A DNA stretch of 64,000 nt from Erwinia tracheiphila. Lineage in GTDB: Bacteria; Pseudomonadota; Gammaproteobacteria; Enterobacterales; Enterobacteriaceae. The notes under the pieces were generated by a model. The model was not told the DNA's origin and made no database searches. It worked only from the letters and a program-made list of their open reading frames with translations. Positions 27,005 to 38,745 of the stretch are shown here, piece after piece (position 1 is the stretch's first letter; every line of letters begins with the position of its first letter). The stretch lies in the NCBI RefSeq assembly GCF_021365465.1, contig NZ_CP089932.1, positions 1,736,001 through 1,800,000 on the forward strand, given 5' to 3'. The position numbers were made by a program, and so were the translations under genes.

Positions 27005-27668
27005 ATCCTTTGATTACCTTTAAGCAGGGTTTATTGACAGGTAACCTTGCCATATTATCTGCTCATGGCTGCTTTATCTGGGCCTGCTTTTTGCAGCCTT
27101 TTGCGCTTTATTTTTTGCTATTTAAGCTTAATCTGCCTGGTGGCAAATTATTCTTTTCACTGATGTAATCAACTTCCCAGTGAATGAAATTATCACAATT
27201 GTGGTGAGATCTCATTGAATGTTGCCCGTAACGTTACTTTTTTACGTTAAAATATCCGCTTAGTTCGCCAATCAATCAACGGCCGATAGGCAAACAGAAA
27301 GAAAAATTATGTCGTAGCGCAGATATCAGCCGCGATAAATATTATGGACTGCTGTGCTTAAGCTTATGCGTTTTTTACTTAATCTGGCTGCTTATGGTTT
27401 TGTAACAAGCGATAGCATTATTATGCTATCGCTTGTTCTGGCTCACCAGCATTGGTCTCTGGCAGGGGGATAAACTGGTCTGATTTTTTTATTACCTGCA
27501 TAAATTAAATCCAGTGTGGCTGTGTGCTGATGTTTCTCTTCGCTATGTTAAATGCCTGCTGATAGCTAATTATTATCTTTCCTGAAGCCGTCTCGCAAAG
27601 CGGGTAATCCTTTCCTTGTCTGGGTTAAAAAATGCTAATCTTTCTGTTTCTTACGGTAAGGGAAGGAA
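27005..27668. other. Long mltB-pncC spacer with a 14-bp palindrome
   Basis: No ORF of convincing length is present. In E. coli the srl operon lies between mltB and pncC; no trace of it is seen. A perfect hairpin, AACAAGCGATAGCA (27404-27417), loop TTATTA, complementary arm 27424-27437, lies in the middle. A promoter for pncC is expected near the right end but I cannot fix it. Confidence 0.55.
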
Positions 27669-28169
27669 ATGGCAATGACGGACGATGATTTGAATAAATT
27701 AAGCAGTGAGATTGGCCAGCGGTTGCAGTCTCTGAAAGCCACAATGACCACAGCCGAATCCTGTACTGGTGGCTGGATTGCCAAAGTTATAACCGATATA
27801 CCCGGTAGTTCGTGCTGGTTTGAGCGCGGGTTTGTCACTTACAGCAATCAGTCCAAGCAGGAAATGGTTGGTGTTACCCCTGATTCGTTGACGCAATATG
27901 GTGCTGTCAGTGAGCAGGTTGTGCGGGAAATGGCAGAGGGAGCACGCGCCGCTGCGGGGGCTGACTTTTCCATTTCTGTCAGTGGGATCGCCGGACCTGA
28001 TGGCGGTTCGGAAGAGAAACCTGTGGGTACGGTCTGGTTCGGCTTTGCAGCAGCAAATCAAGAAACGCTTACGCAGCGTCAGGTTTTTTCTGGCGATCGC
28101 GAGGCTGTCCGACGTCAGGCAACGGCCTGGGGCCTGTTAACGCTGTACAGGCATTTTCTCAAAAAATAA
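27669..28169 (+). CDS. pncC: Nicotinamide-nucleotide amidase PncC
   Basis: CinA C-terminal-type enzyme of 166 residues that deamidates NMN to nicotinate mononucleotide in pyridine nucleotide recycling. Family motifs are TTAESCTGGW, FVTYSNQSKQEMVGV, SVSGIAGPDGGSEEKPVGTV and GDREAVRRQAT. It starts at ATG 27669 after AAGGAA; a second ATG two codons later is possible. It lies just upstream of recA, the usual enterobacterial order, and gains interest because nadB is broken in this genome. Confidence 0.95.
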   Translation: MAMTDDDLNKLSSEIGQRLQSLKATMTTAESCTGGWIAKVITDIPGSSCWFERGFVTYSNQSKQEMVGVTPDSLTQYGAVSEQVVREMAEGARAAAGADFSISVSGIAGPDGGSEEKPVGTVWFGFAAANQETLTQRQVFSGDREAVRRQATAWGLLTLYRHFLKK

Positions 28170-28171
28170 AC

Positions 28172-28199
28172 TTGATACTGTATGACCGTACAGTATAAT
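28172..28199 (+). promoter_or_regulatory. recA promoter with LexA (SOS) box
   Basis: Minus-35 TTGATA (28172-28177) and minus-10 TATAAT (28194-28199) are separated by 16 bases. The LexA box CTGTATGACCGTACAG (28178-28193) fills the spacer exactly, as in other enterobacterial recA promoters. DNA damage would relieve LexA repression. Confidence 0.95.
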
Positions 28200-28255
28200 C
28201 ATCGTCATTCGAATACGGTAAAGATCCACGTATGTGTGTTTCCCCCGCGTGATGA

Positions 28256-29332
<1,077 letters not shown>

Positions 29333-29368
29333 GCGCTAAACTCAGAGCGGTGGTTATAGAGACTAAAG

Positions 29369-29398
29369 AAAGGAACAGCCTGTTGCCGTTCCTTTTTT
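29369..29398 (+). terminator. recA terminator
   Basis: AAGGAAC pairs with GTTCCTT around an 11-base loop, followed by further T residues. In E. coli a similar terminator reduces recX expression relative to recA by limited read-through. Confidence 0.85.
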
Positions 29399-29467
29399 GT
29401 TTCTTATATTTTTTTCCTGTTACTCTGGATTTTCACCATTTTATTGAGCTAAAAGTTGTGGGGGCCG

Positions 29468-29974
29468 ATGCCAGATACAAAAGAACGTAGTGTGATCTCC
29501 CGCCTGTCAGAGCGTGCCGTACGCATTCTTGCTGTACGCGATCATAGTGAGGTTGAATTGCGCCGCAAGCTTTCTTTACCTGCTACCCTTCTAACTGCAA
29601 GCCGAGTACCCGAATTTGACGCTCCTTCCCAGGAGCAAATCGACCAGATTGTAGCCTGGTGCTATGAGCATTGTTACCTTGATGATGCCCATTTCGCGGA
29701 ACGTTACGTTGCCAGCTACAGTCGCAAAGGCTATGGTCGCCAGCGCATACGCAGGGGGCTAAGTGAAAAGGGTATTAGCCAGGAGACAAGCAATGAGGTT
29801 CTGGCAACGGCAGAGATTGACTGGTGCAGGAAGGCTTATGAAGTTGCTGAAAGAAAATTTGGCCTGCCGCTACCATCGCTCTGGAAAGAGAGGGTAAAAG
29901 TACAGCGTTATCTGATGATGAAAGGGTATCTTACTGAAGATATCCATGGCATTTATTCAAATTTTGAAAATTGA
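29468..29974 (+). CDS. recX: Regulatory protein RecX
   Basis: RecX binds RecA filaments and restrains them. From ATG 29468 it has 168 residues: RLSERAVRILAVRDHSEVEL, YLDDAHFAERYVASYSRKGY and the final VKVQRYLMMKGYLTEDI are the three-helix repeats of the family. TTG 29456 in the same frame is an alternative start. It is transcribed behind recA through its terminator. Confidence 0.95.
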   Translation: MPDTKERSVISRLSERAVRILAVRDHSEVELRRKLSLPATLLTASRVPEFDAPSQEQIDQIVAWCYEHCYLDDAHFAERYVASYSRKGYGRQRIRRGLSEKGISQETSNEVLATAEIDWCRKAYEVAERKFGLPLPSLWKERVKVQRYLMMKGYLTEDIHGIYSNFEN

Positions 29975-30112
29975 GCGACGATGGGATTTTACTTCCCATC
30001 GAAGAAAATTTATCTTATTCACCACTTTTTGTTCGTGCGCTATCGGCGAGAGGTTTATCCTGCCGGTATCTTAAACCCACGAAATATTCCTTAGCGTAAT
30101 TCCAGGATATTT

Positions 30113-32740
30113 ATGAGCAAGAGCACTGCGGAGATTCGCCAGGCGTTTCTCGACTTTTTCCACAGCAAGGGACATCAGGTTGTAGCCAGTAGCTCCCTCG
30201 TTCCGAATAATGATCCTACTCTGCTGTTCACCAATGCTGGCATGAATCAGTTTAAGGATGTTTTTCTTGGCCAGGATGTGCGCAATTACTCCCGTGCTAC
30301 AACTTCACAACGCTGTGTGCGCGCGGGTGGCAAACATAACGACCTGGAAAACGTGGGCTACACCGCTCGTCATCACACCTTTTTTGAAATGCTGGGTAAT
30401 TTCAGTTTTGGTGATTACTTTAAGCGCGAAGCGATTGAATATGCATGGGAACTGCTGACCAGCGAACAATGGTTCAATCTGCCGAAAGAGAAACTGTGGG
30501 TGACCGTTTACGAAACCGATGATGAGGCTTTTGGCATCTGGGCGGAAAATATTGGTGTTCCACGTGAGCGTATCATCCGTATCGGTGATAACAAAGGCGG
30601 CGCCTATGCTTCCGATAATTTCTGGCAGATGGGTGATACCGGACCTTGTGGACCCTGCACGGAGATATTTTACGATCATGGCGATCATATTTGGGGAGGA
30701 CCTCCGGGCAGTCCTGAAGAAGATGGCGATCGTTATATTGAAATTTGGAATCTCGTTTTTATGCAGTTTAACAGGCAGTCTGATGGCACCATGCTGCCCT
30801 TGCCTAAGCCTTCAGTAGACACAGGGATGGGACTGGAGCGTATTACTGCCGTGTTGCAGCACGTAAACTCTAATTATGAAATTGACCTGTTCGAAACCCT
30901 GATTAAATCTGTCGCAGCAGTAACCGGCACCAACGATTTGACTAATCAATCTTTGCGCGTCGTGGCCGATCACATTCGTTCCTGCGCTTTTCTGATCGCT
31001 GATGGTGTTATCCCATCGAATGAAAACCGTGGCTATGTGCTACGTCGTATCATTCGTCGTGCAATTCGCCACGGTAATATGCTTGGTGCAAAAGCAACAT
31101 TTTTCTGGAAACTTGTTGCCCCGTTGATAGAGGTGATGGGTAATGCTGGGGATGAGGTAAAAAGGCAGCAATCTCAGGTTGAGCAGGTGCTGAAGACTGA
31201 AGAGGAGCAGTTCGCGAAAACGCTTGAACGTGGTCTGGCGCTTCTGGATGAGGAACTGGCGAAGTTGCAGGACGATACACTCGATGGCGAGACAGTTTTC
31301 CGTCTGTATGACACCTTCGGCTTTCCGGCCGATCTGACTGCGGATGTTTGTCGTGAGCGCAATCTGAAAATTGACGAAGCGGGTTTTGAGAATGCCATGA
31401 ATCAGCAGCGTCAGCGTGCACGTAGCGCCAGTGGTTTTGGCAGTGATTACAACAGTGTTATTCAAACTGATGCTGCTTCCGTATTCAAAGGCTATGACCA
31501 GACAGAAATCACGTCAGTAGTGACAGCCATATTTGTTGATGGTCAGCCGGTAGAACAAATTGATAGCGATCGGGAATGTGTGATCGTTCTGGATGAAACA
31601 CCATTTTATGGTGAATCAGGTGGTCAGGTAGGTGATACGGGTGAGCTGAGAGGAAGCCACGCATTATTTACCGTTAATGATACACAAAAATACGGCCAAG
31701 CCATTGGACATATGGGCAAGCTGAAGTCAGGCTCAATAAGGTCTGGAAACCGCCTGACAGCACATATTGACGATGCACGGCGTGGTCGCATCAGGCTGAA
31801 TCACTCTGCAACGCATTTAATGCACGCAGCATTGCGCCAGGTTCTAGGCAATCATGTTGTGCAGAAAGGTTCGTTAGTTAATGACAAATATCTGCGTTTT
31901 GATTTTTCACATTTTGAAGCGATGAAGCCGCAGGAGATTCGCGAGGTCGAAAATATCGTCAATGCGCAGATCCGCCGTAATCTTGTCGTTGACACCAATA
32001 TTATGGAGCTGGGTGCAGCACAAGCGCTCGGTGCTATGGCGCTTTTCGGTGAAAAGTATGATGAACGGGTGCGTGTGCTGACCATGGGTGATTTTTCTAC
32101 CGAACTTTGCGGTGGAACACACGTTGGTCGTACCGGCGACATTGGCTTATTCAGAATCTCTTCCGAGTCAGGTACTGCTGCAGGTGTTCGACGTATCGAA
32201 GCTGTTACTGGCGAAGGCGCTCTTCAGCAGGTGTATGCACAAAGTGAGCAGTTGCAGGATATTGCTGAATTAATGAAGGCAAATCAGGCTAATTTGCACG
32301 AAAAAGTGCGATCAATGCTTGATAACGTTCGCGGACTGGAAAAGGAGTTGCAGCAGCTTAAAGAGCAGCAGGCAGCCCAGGAAAGTGCTTTACTCAGCAG
32401 TAAGGCTGTTGATGTGAAAGGTGTAAAACTACTGGTAAGCGAACTAAAAGATGTTGAACCTAAGATGTTGCGTACTATAGTTGACGATCTGAAAAATCAG
32501 TTGAAGTCGGCGATTATTGTGTTAGCGACCGTCGATGAAGGTAAAGTGTCGTTGATCGCTGGCGTCACGAAAGATGTCACCGAACACGTGAAAGCGGGAG
32601 AGTTGGTTGGACAGTTAGCACAGCAAATTGGCGGTAAGGGTGGAGGACGTCCGGATATGGCCCAAGCGGGCGGTAGTGATGTTCAGGCACTATCTGGTGC
32701 ACTTGCTGGTGTTGAAAGCTGGGTTGTTGCAAAACTGTAA
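30113..32740 (+). CDS. alaS: Alanyl-tRNA synthetase
   Basis: The 875 residues match the bacterial length. The class II catalytic core occupies about residues 1-440 (motif 2 near [20 protein letters not shown]). The editing domain has zinc ligands in [11 protein letters not shown] and the CGGTHV motif. The C-terminal coiled coil and C-Ala domain end with [15 protein letters not shown]. Charges tRNA-Ala and hydrolyses mischarged Ser/Gly. Followed by csrA, the standard order. Confidence 0.98.
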   Translation: MSKSTAEIRQAFLDFFHSKGHQVVASSSLVPNNDPTLLFTNAGMNQFKDVFLGQDVRNYSRATTSQRCVRAGGKHNDLENVGYTARHHTFFEMLGNFSFGDYFKREAIEYAWELLTSEQWFNLPKEKLWVTVYETDDEAFGIWAENIGVPRERIIRIGDNKGGAYASDNFWQMGDTGPCGPCTEIFYDHGDHIWGGPPGSPEEDGDRYIEIWNLVFMQFNRQSDGTMLPLPKPSVDTGMGLERITAVLQHVNSNYEIDLFETLIKSVAAVTGTNDLTNQSLRVVADHIRSCAFLIADGVIPSNENRGYVLRRIIRRAIRHGNMLGAKATFFWKLVAPLIEVMGNAGDEVKRQQSQVEQVLKTEEEQFAKTLERGLALLDEELAKLQDDTLDGETVFRLYDTFGFPADLTADVCRERNLKIDEAGFENAMNQQRQRARSASGFGSDYNSVIQTDAASVFKGYDQTEITSVVTAIFVDGQPVEQIDSDRECVIVLDETPFYGESGGQVGDTGELRGSHALFTVNDTQKYGQAIGHMGKLKSGSIRSGNRLTAHIDDARRGRIRLNHSATHLMHAALRQVLGNHVVQKGSLVNDKYLRFDFSHFEAMKPQEIREVENIVNAQIRRNLVVDTNIMELGAAQALGAMALFGEKYDERVRVLTMGDFSTELCGGTHVGRTGDIGLFRISSESGTAAGVRRIEAVTGEGALQQVYAQSEQLQDIAELMKANQANLHEKVRSMLDNVRGLEKELQQLKEQQAAQESALLSSKAVDVKGVKLLVSELKDVEPKMLRTIVDDLKNQLKSAIIVLATVDEGKVSLIAGVTKDVTEHVKAGELVGQLAQQIGGKGGGRPDMAQAGGSDVQALSGALAGVESWVVAKL

Positions 32741-32989
32741 TACTACAAGAGAGCATCTGAAGGGACGTCATGGAGAGTGTCTGTGGCGTACCCGGACCAG
32801 GTGTAATCCCAATAATACATAAAGTCAGGTTACTGGTGCGTATTTCGGCTAAACTAAGTATCGGCAGAATGTATTGGTATGATGATGCACTTGTAGTGTT
32901 TTTGTCATAGTCTACATTTAACGTTGTATGATGGATAATGCCGGGAGAGATAGCTAACCCGACTCTTTTAATCTTTCAAGGAGCAAAGA

Positions 32990-33175
32990 ATGCTTATTCT
33001 AACTCGTCGAGTTGGTGAAACCCTCATGATTGGCGATGAGGTGACTGTAACGGTGCTGGGAGTGAAAGGAAACCAGATTCGCATTGGTGTCAACGCTCCT
33101 AAAGAAGTATCGGTTCATCGCGAAGAGATTTATCAGCGTATTCAGGCCGAAAAAACTCAGCAAACGAGTTACTAA
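32990..33175 (+). CDS. csrA: Carbon storage regulator CsrA
   Basis: The 61-residue RNA-binding dimer recognises GGA in mRNA leaders. It starts [18 protein letters not shown] and has [10 protein letters not shown] near the end, both RNA-contacting regions. Its own ribosome site AAGGAGC contains a GGA, consistent with known autoregulation. Typical targets include glycogen, motility and biofilm genes and, in E. coli, the rseD-rpoE leader, which is also in this window. Confidence 0.98.
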   Translation: MLILTRRVGETLMIGDEVTVTVLGVKGNQIRIGVNAPKEVSVHREEIYQRIQAEKTQQTSY

Positions 33176-33182
33176 CGGATCA

Positions 33183-33209
33183 GGTGCCTCGCTTTTAAAG
33201 CGAGGCACC
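33183..33209. terminator. Hairpin after csrA
   Basis: GGTGCCTCGCTTT and AAAGCGAGGCACC form a perfect 13-pair stem almost without a loop. A T-rich stretch comes about 15 bases later instead of directly, so termination is likely but not textbook. The rest of the csrA-tRNA spacer shows nothing. Confidence 0.6.
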
Positions 33210-33481
33210 GCTGGCTTTCCCGATTTTTTCTTCCTTCTTTTTATACTGTCACCTTCTTTTACGACCAGAACGCATATGGCTTGTTGGATCCGAATGCGAG
33301 AACTCTTGTTGAAAAATCACTCCTTTTGCCGCTAAAACATTCTTATTGCGTGTGAAATGTGCAATCAATCAGATGAAGGGAAAAATTGTTTGACTTATAA
33401 GTCCGGGAAAGTAATATGTGCGCCACGCAGTGCCGATGAGCAGAAACAACGTTCTGAAGCACAATTCAACAGAGTGCGTAT

Positions 33482-33574
33482 GGTGAGGTGGCCGAGAGGC
33501 TGAAGGCGCTCCCCTGCTAAGGGAGTATGCGGTCAAAAGCTGCATCCGGGGTTCGAATCCCCGCCTCACCGCCA
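33482..33574 (+). tRNA. serV: tRNA-Ser (GCU)
   Basis: The 93-base serine tRNA with the long variable arm has its anticodon GCT at 33516-33518, the T-loop GTTCGAATC and an encoded CCA end. It occupies the same place after csrA as E. coli serV. Confidence 0.98.
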
Positions 33575-33577
33575 TTT

Positions 33578-33654
33578 GCACCCGTAGCTCAGCTGGATAG
33601 AGTACTCGGCTACGAACCGAGCGGTCGGAGGTTCGAATCCTCCCGGGTGCACCA
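33578..33654 (+). tRNA. argV: tRNA-Arg (ACG)
   Basis: A 77-base cloverleaf with anticodon ACG at 33612-33614, T-loop GTTCGAATC and encoded CCA. It lies three bases after tRNA-Ser. ACG is expected to be deaminated to ICG by TadA. Confidence 0.97.
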
Positions 33655-33759
33655 TTATTAATGCGGTTGTTATCTGAATAATCAGGTCATAACTAGTTAA
33701 TAACCGTATGTATACACATGCGCTATAGTTTGGTCGTTCTTACATAATGATTTATTCAT

Positions 33760-33836
33760 GCATCCGTAGCTCAGCTGGATAGAGTACTCGGCTACGAACC
33801 GAGCGGTCGGAGGTTCGAATCCTCCCGGATGCACCA
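33760..33836 (+). tRNA. argY: tRNA-Arg (ACG), second copy
   Basis: Nearly identical to the previous tRNA; the acceptor stem differs by the pair change GCATCCG/CGGATGC against GCACCCG/CGGGTGC. Anticodon ACG at 33794-33796. E. coli has four such copies here, this genome only two. Confidence 0.97.
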
Positions 33837-34089
33837 TATTAATCAATTCATTTCCTGCATACCTCATGCATTTTCTTATCCTTCATTTATTTCCTTAGCT
33901 TTTATTGAGTCCTCACTAATGTTTTCAATAAAATAATTTGTCCTTAAGAATTGCAAGGTTAACCTATTAAATCCTTTAATGTAAAATAATCTTCTGTCAA
34001 TTCAATGATTTTTGACTCAATCCAGAAACAGTCGAAAAAGTAGTGTAGGCTACATTATCCGCTTTAACTCCGCAGGTGAGGGAAAAGGT

Positions 34090-34656
34090 ATGTATGATAG
34101 CTACGACGCACTGATATTTGATATGGATGGGACTATTCTCGATACCGAGTCCACGCATCGCAAATCATGGCGAGCGGTTCTTACGCCTTATGGTGTAAAT
34201 TTTGATCACAATATGCTGACAGGTATGAATGGTTCACCTACATGGCGAATTGCTGAAGCGATACTTGCTGCTAACCGCCTTAACCTTGATCCCCGTGCGT
34301 TAGCGGCGGAGAAAACGGCAAAATTAAAAGAAATACTTTTTGATGAAGTGCGACCATTACCATTGGTAGAAGTCGTTAAATCCTATAAAGGTCGCCGTCC
34401 AATGGCTGTGGGAACTGGCAGTGAGCACGCGATGGCAGAAGGATTGTTGCGACATCTTGGCCTGCTGGAATGCTTCGATGTCATCGTAGGCGCTGATGAT
34501 GTCAGTCAGCACAAGCCCTCTCCAGAAACTTTTCTGCGCTGCGCTAAACTAATGGGAGTGAACCCGTCCCGGTGCGTGGTATTTGAAGACGCTGATTTTG
34601 GTATACGCGCTGCGCAAGCGGCAGGTATGGATGTTGTTGATGTTCGCCTGTTGTGA
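34090..34656 (+). CDS. yqaB: HAD-family sugar-phosphate phosphatase YqaB
   Basis: The 188-residue HAD hydrolase (fructose-1-phosphate and 6-phosphogluconate phosphatase in E. coli) has motif I DMDGTILD, motif II AVGTGS, motif III lysine in SQHKPSPETF and motif IV VVFEDADFGI. Start ATG 34090 follows GAGGGAAAAGGT; an in-frame ATG 78 bases upstream lacks family similarity. Its TGA overlaps the GTG start of yqaA. Confidence 0.95.
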   Translation: MYDSYDALIFDMDGTILDTESTHRKSWRAVLTPYGVNFDHNMLTGMNGSPTWRIAEAILAANRLNLDPRALAAEKTAKLKEILFDEVRPLPLVEVVKSYKGRRPMAVGTGSEHAMAEGLLRHLGLLECFDVIVGADDVSQHKPSPETFLRCAKLMGVNPSRCVVFEDADFGIRAAQAAGMDVVDVRLL

Positions 34657-35081
34657 ATGACTGGTTTTCCCGTGGGACAATATTTGCCAGTAGTTTTTTA
34701 AGTGCCACGTTGTTACCGGGCAGTTCGGAGGTGCTACTGGTTGCTCTCCTTATAGCAGGTAACGTTTCTGTACCTGGCATCATTTTTTGCGCAGCACTTG
34801 CGAACACCCTCGGTGGACTGACAAATATTATCATTGGTCGCATTTTGCCGCAGGGTCGCTGGCAGGGTACAGCGCAAGCATGGTTGTCCCGTTGGGGAGC
34901 GGCCGTATTGTTGATGAGCTGGCTACCCGTTATTGGTGATGTACTGTGTGTATTAGCTGGTTGGCTGCGTTTATCCTGGCTGGCAATGGTGTTTTTCCTC
35001 GCCGCAGGGAAAACGCTACGCTACGTTGTGGTCGCTTTTGTAACACTTCATGGCATGGCATGGAATAGTGGCATTAATTAG
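34653..35081 (+). CDS. yqaA: Inner-membrane protein YqaA (SNARE-associated/DedA-like)
   Basis: The 142-residue membrane protein of the VTT/SNARE-associated group starts with GTG 34653, overlapping the yqaB stop by four bases (GTGA), so the two are translationally coupled. It has about four hydrophobic segments and the family's FLSATLLPGSSEVLLVALL and ANTLGGLTNIIIGR. Function is unknown. The yqaB-yqaA-gshA order is conserved. Confidence 0.93.
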   Translation: MNDWFSRGTIFASSFLSATLLPGSSEVLLVALLIAGNVSVPGIIFCAALANTLGGLTNIIIGRILPQGRWQGTAQAWLSRWGAAVLLMSWLPVIGDVLCVLAGWLRLSWLAMVFFLAAGKTLRYVVVAFVTLHGMAWNSGIN

Positions 35082-35149
35082 CGAAGAATTTGTGCTGCGA
35101 TTAACATTATGCTTAACAATAATAAATTTTCCCCGAGCGGGAGGTCGAT

Positions 35150-36709
35150 TTGTTTCCGGACGTATCACAGGCGCTTTCATGGCTGGAAGCGCACCCTGAC
35201 GCAATGAAAGGTATTGGTCGCGGTATTGAACGCGAAACGTTGCGTGTCAGGCCCAATGGTCATGTAGCAACGACCGGGCATCCTGAATCGTTAGGCTCTG
35301 CATTGACTCACAAGTGGATTACCACAGATTTTGCTGAAACGCTACTTGAGTTTATCACCCCCGTTAATGACAACATTGAGCAGCTTCTGTCTTTTCTTCG
35401 AGACATTCACCGACATGCATCGCGTGAACTGGGTGAAGAGAGAATGTGGCCGATGAGCATGCCCTGCTTGATTGACGATGTTGAGCAGATTGAGCTGGCA
35501 CAATACGGCAGTTCTAATATCGGTAAGATGAAAACACTGTACCGTGAAGGGCTGAAAAATCGTTATGGTGCACTGATGCAGTTGATTTCTGGTGTGCATT
35601 ATAATTTTTCGCTGCCGTTAACATTTTGGCAGGTATGGGCTGGCGTTGATGATGCAACAAGCGGCCAGGAGGTTATTTCTGACGGCTATCTTCGTCTGAT
35701 CCGTAATTATTATCGATTTGGCTGGGTCATACCTTACCTGTTTGGCGCCTCCCCGGCGATTTGCTCCTCGTTTTTGCAAGGAAAGGAGACAACATTGCCC
35801 TTTGAACGAAGTGAGAAAGGGATGTTATGGTTGCCTTATGCCACCTCTTTGCGGCTGAGTGATTTAGGCTATACTAATAAGTCGCAAAGCGGTCTGGGCA
35901 TTACGTTTAACAACCTGACGGACTATGTTCGGGCGCTGAAAGCTGCGATCAAAACGCCGTCTGCGAATTATGCAGAACTGGGGATTAAAGATGATAAAGG
36001 GCACTGGCTGCAGCTCAACACTAACGTATTACAGATCGAAAATGAGTTCTATGCGCCGATTCGACCCAAACGTGTGATGCGCTCAGGTGAAAATCCGTCA
36101 GATGCGCTGCTGCGGGGGGGCATTGAATATATTGAAGTGCGCTCTCTTGATATCAACCCGTTCTCGCCAATTGGTGTTGATGAAGATCAGGTTCGTTTTC
36201 TTGATTTGTTTCTTATCTGGTGTGTACTGGCTGATGCGCCAGAAATGAGTAGTGAAGAGCTGGCTTGTACGCGTAAGAACTGGAACAGGGTCATTCTGGA
36301 AGGACGCAACCCGGAGTTAATGTTAGGGCTGGGGTGCGAGGAAACGTTGTATCCACTTAAGGACGTGGGAAAAACGTTGTTTAAGGATTTGCGTCGCGTG
36401 GCTGAAGTGCTGGATAAGCAGCATAGTGATAGCGAGTACCAGCAGGTATGTGAGCATTTGGTTGCATCCTTTGATCATCCCGAACTGACTTTTTCAGCGC
36501 GTTTCCTTGCTACGTTACAGGAAAATGGTATTGTGGCGACCGGCGTGGCTTTATCGGAAAAGTATCAACGCCAGCTGAGAGAAGAAACGCTGGAGATATT
36601 AACCGCGTCAGAAATGGAGCAGGAATCGGTTCGTTCAAAGCGTGAGCAGCAACGAATTGAAGAAAATGATACGCTCAGTTTCGAAGATTTTCTGCGAAGC
36701 AGAAGCTGA
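35150..36709 (+). CDS. gshA: Glutamate-cysteine ligase
   Basis: First step of glutathione synthesis: ATP-dependent joining of glutamate and cysteine. The 519 residues are the length of the E. coli enzyme, with [32 protein letters not shown] and [20 protein letters not shown]. The start codon is TTG at 35150 after CGGGAGG, the same rare start as in E. coli, where it limits expression. Confidence 0.97.
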   Translation: MFPDVSQALSWLEAHPDAMKGIGRGIERETLRVRPNGHVATTGHPESLGSALTHKWITTDFAETLLEFITPVNDNIEQLLSFLRDIHRHASRELGEERMWPMSMPCLIDDVEQIELAQYGSSNIGKMKTLYREGLKNRYGALMQLISGVHYNFSLPLTFWQVWAGVDDATSGQEVISDGYLRLIRNYYRFGWVIPYLFGASPAICSSFLQGKETTLPFERSEKGMLWLPYATSLRLSDLGYTNKSQSGLGITFNNLTDYVRALKAAIKTPSANYAELGIKDDKGHWLQLNTNVLQIENEFYAPIRPKRVMRSGENPSDALLRGGIEYIEVRSLDINPFSPIGVDEDQVRFLDLFLIWCVLADAPEMSSEELACTRKNWNRVILEGRNPELMLGLGCEETLYPLKDVGKTLFKDLRRVAEVLDKQHSDSEYQQVCEHLVASFDHPELTFSARFLATLQENGIVATGVALSEKYQRQLREETLEILTASEMEQESVRSKREQQRIEENDTLSFEDFLRSRS

Positions 36710-36859
36710 AAAAGAAAAGGCCACATTACTGTGGCCGAATTAGCATCTCTGTTAACAGGGATGACGATAACAAAATGCGCGTCTTTCAAATATTCAGACC
36801 CTGCATGACAGATAAAGTTTCATTAATCGCAAAATAAATTCAATTCTTGAGGTAACAAT

Positions 36860-37375
36860 ATGCCATTGTTGGATAGCTTTACCGTCGATCACACCATCAT
36901 GGCGGCACCTGCGGTTCGCGTAGCTAAGATCATGATAACACCTCATGGTGACACTATCACTGTTTTTGATCTGCGCTTTTGCAGGCCAAATAAAGAAGTC
37001 ATGCCTGAGCGTGGTATTCACACGTTGGAACACCTTTTTGCCGGATTTATGCGCAATCATCTCAACGGTGGGGGGGTGGAGATTATCGATATTTCGCCAA
37101 TGGGATGTCGTACCGGTTTCTACATGAGCCTTATTGGCACACCGGACGAGCAACGTGTGGCAAAATCATGGAAGGAAGCGATGCAGGATGTTCTTAAAGT
37201 TTCCGATCAGTGCAAAATTCCTGAGCTGAACGAATACCAGTGTGGAACCTTCGAAATGCATTCTCTGGATGAAGCGCAGGAGATAGCACGCCATATCATC
37301 GACAATGAAATTCGCGTTAACCACAACGACGAACTGGCGCTACCGAAAGAAAAATTACAGGAATTACACATTTAG
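36860..37375 (+). CDS. luxS: S-ribosylhomocysteine lyase (AI-2 synthase)
   Basis: Makes homocysteine and DPD, the precursor of autoinducer-2. The 171 residues include the metal site [27 protein letters not shown] with the catalytic cysteine, and [10 protein letters not shown] with the third metal ligand. Ribosome site TTGAGG precedes ATG 36860. A short hairpin at 36731-36748 (GGCCACA/TGTGGCC) after gshA may separate the two transcripts. Confidence 0.98.
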   Translation: MPLLDSFTVDHTIMAAPAVRVAKIMITPHGDTITVFDLRFCRPNKEVMPERGIHTLEHLFAGFMRNHLNGGGVEIIDISPMGCRTGFYMSLIGTPDEQRVAKSWKEAMQDVLKVSDQCKIPELNEYQCGTFEMHSLDEAQEIARHIIDNEIRVNHNDELALPKEKLQELHI

Positions 37376-37393
37376 ATTTCTGCTGCTGTGTCA

Positions 37394-37414
37394 CCGTCCC
37401 GGCTTACGGGACGG
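37394..37414. terminator. Bidirectional hairpin between luxS and yfjD
   Basis: CCGTCCCG and CGGGACGG pair across five bases between the convergent genes luxS and yfjD. No long T-run is present on either side, so efficiency is uncertain. Confidence 0.55.
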
Positions 37415-37433
37415 CAACGCTTATCCGAAACCG

Positions 37434-38720
37434 TTACGATCCTACCGATTCCTTCAGCGATTTTTGCGGGGTGATGCGAACCTGTTTGATCATATTTTCC
37501 TGAACGTCCAGAATATCTATGGAGTAATGGCTGATATGGATAGTGGTATCAGGTAACGGAATATCCTCAATGGCTTCGAGGATCATGCCATTGACCGTTC
37601 TGGCTTCATCCTCTGGAAGCTTCCAGTTGAATGCTTTATTTAGCTCGCGCACATTAGCACTGCCCTCAATCAGCACTGAGCCATCATTTTGTGGCACAAC
37701 TTCTTCGGCAAGGTTTGATGACATTGAGGTAGTGAAATCTCCAACGATCTCCTCAAGGATATCTTCAATTGTTACCAAACCTTTGATGTCACCGTATTCA
37801 TCCACCACCAGACCGGCCTTCTTCTTGTTACGTTGGAATTTTACCAGCTGAACATTTAGCGGCGTGCCTTCCGGAACGTAGTAAATTTCGTCAGCCGAGC
37901 GCAGCATAACTTCTTTGGTAAACTCTTTTTTCTCCGTCATCAGACGGTAGGCTTCGCGCACCCGTAACATGCTAATAGTATCATCCAGAGAATCACGATA
38001 AAGCACTATACGGCCATGTGGCGTATGGGTCAGCTGGCGAACGATGGACTTCCAGTCATCGTTGATATTGATGCCAACAATATCATTGCGCGGCACCATA
38101 ATGTCATCAACATTAACTTTTTCCAGGTCTAAAACTGACAGCAGCATGTCCTGATTGCGGCGAGACATCAGCGAACGGGATTCATAAACGATGGTGCGCA
38201 GCTCTTCTTTGCTCAACGCTGAATTAGCTGCGCCTTCCGTCCTCATCCCGACCAGACGCATCAGAATGCGGGTTATAGTGTTTAACAGCCAGACCAGCGG
38301 CATCATAATCAGCTGCAGTGGCCCCAGCAGAATACTGCTGGGAAACGCGACTTTTTCTGGATAGAGCGCTGCAATGGTTTTGGGTAAGACCTCGGCAAAA
38401 ACCAGCACGCAAAAAGTCAGAATGCCAGTGGCAATAGCAACGCCTTCATCGCCGTGAATTCGCATGCCAACAATCGTTGCCAGTGCAGAAGCCAGAATAT
38501 TGACCAGGTTATTTCCAATCAGCACCAGACTCAGCAGACGATCAGGGCGACGTAACATCTTTTCTACCCGACGTGCGGCACGATCGCCGTTTTTAGCCTG
38601 ATGGCGCAATTTGTAACGATTCAGAGTCATCATGCCAGTTTCAGAACCCGCGAACCAGGCTGAGACCAGCACCATGCAGATCAAAATAATAATCAGAGTG
38701 GTGGTTGAAACTTTTTCCAA
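37434..38720 (-). CDS. yfjD: CNNM/CBS transporter-like protein YfjD (CorB/HlyC family)
   Basis: A 428-residue inner-membrane protein linked to Mg/Co homeostasis. An N-terminal CNNM (DUF21) membrane domain (about 1-190, with FAGSETGMMTLNRYKLRHQA), two CBS domains (about 200-330, with MVPRNDIVG and GLVVDEYGDIKGLVTIEDIL) and a C-terminal CorC/HlyC domain (about 340-425, with RTVNGMILEAI) are visible. ypjD lies just upstream on the same strand, as in E. coli. Confidence 0.95.
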   Translation of the reverse strand: MEKVSTTTLIIILICMVLVSAWFAGSETGMMTLNRYKLRHQAKNGDRAARRVEKMLRRPDRLLSLVLIGNNLVNILASALATIVGMRIHGDEGVAIATGILTFCVLVFAEVLPKTIAALYPEKVAFPSSILLGPLQLIMMPLVWLLNTITRILMRLVGMRTEGAANSALSKEELRTIVYESRSLMSRRNQDMLLSVLDLEKVNVDDIMVPRNDIVGININDDWKSIVRQLTHTPHGRIVLYRDSLDDTISMLRVREAYRLMTEKKEFTKEVMLRSADEIYYVPEGTPLNVQLVKFQRNKKKAGLVVDEYGDIKGLVTIEDILEEIVGDFTTSMSSNLAEEVVPQNDGSVLIEGSANVRELNKAFNWKLPEDEARTVNGMILEAIEDIPLPDTTIHISHYSIDILDVQENMIKQVRITPQKSLKESVGS

Positions 38721-38745
38721 CGAATCAATTCCTTATGGTTGATGT

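Noticed and set aside
31040..31465. Minus-strand ORFs inside alaS (three overlapping)
   Set aside because: All lie within an intact essential gene in other frames and show no protein family.
34012..34089. Upstream extension of yqaB
   Set aside because: The 26 extra residues are not family-like and ATG 34090 has the ribosome site.
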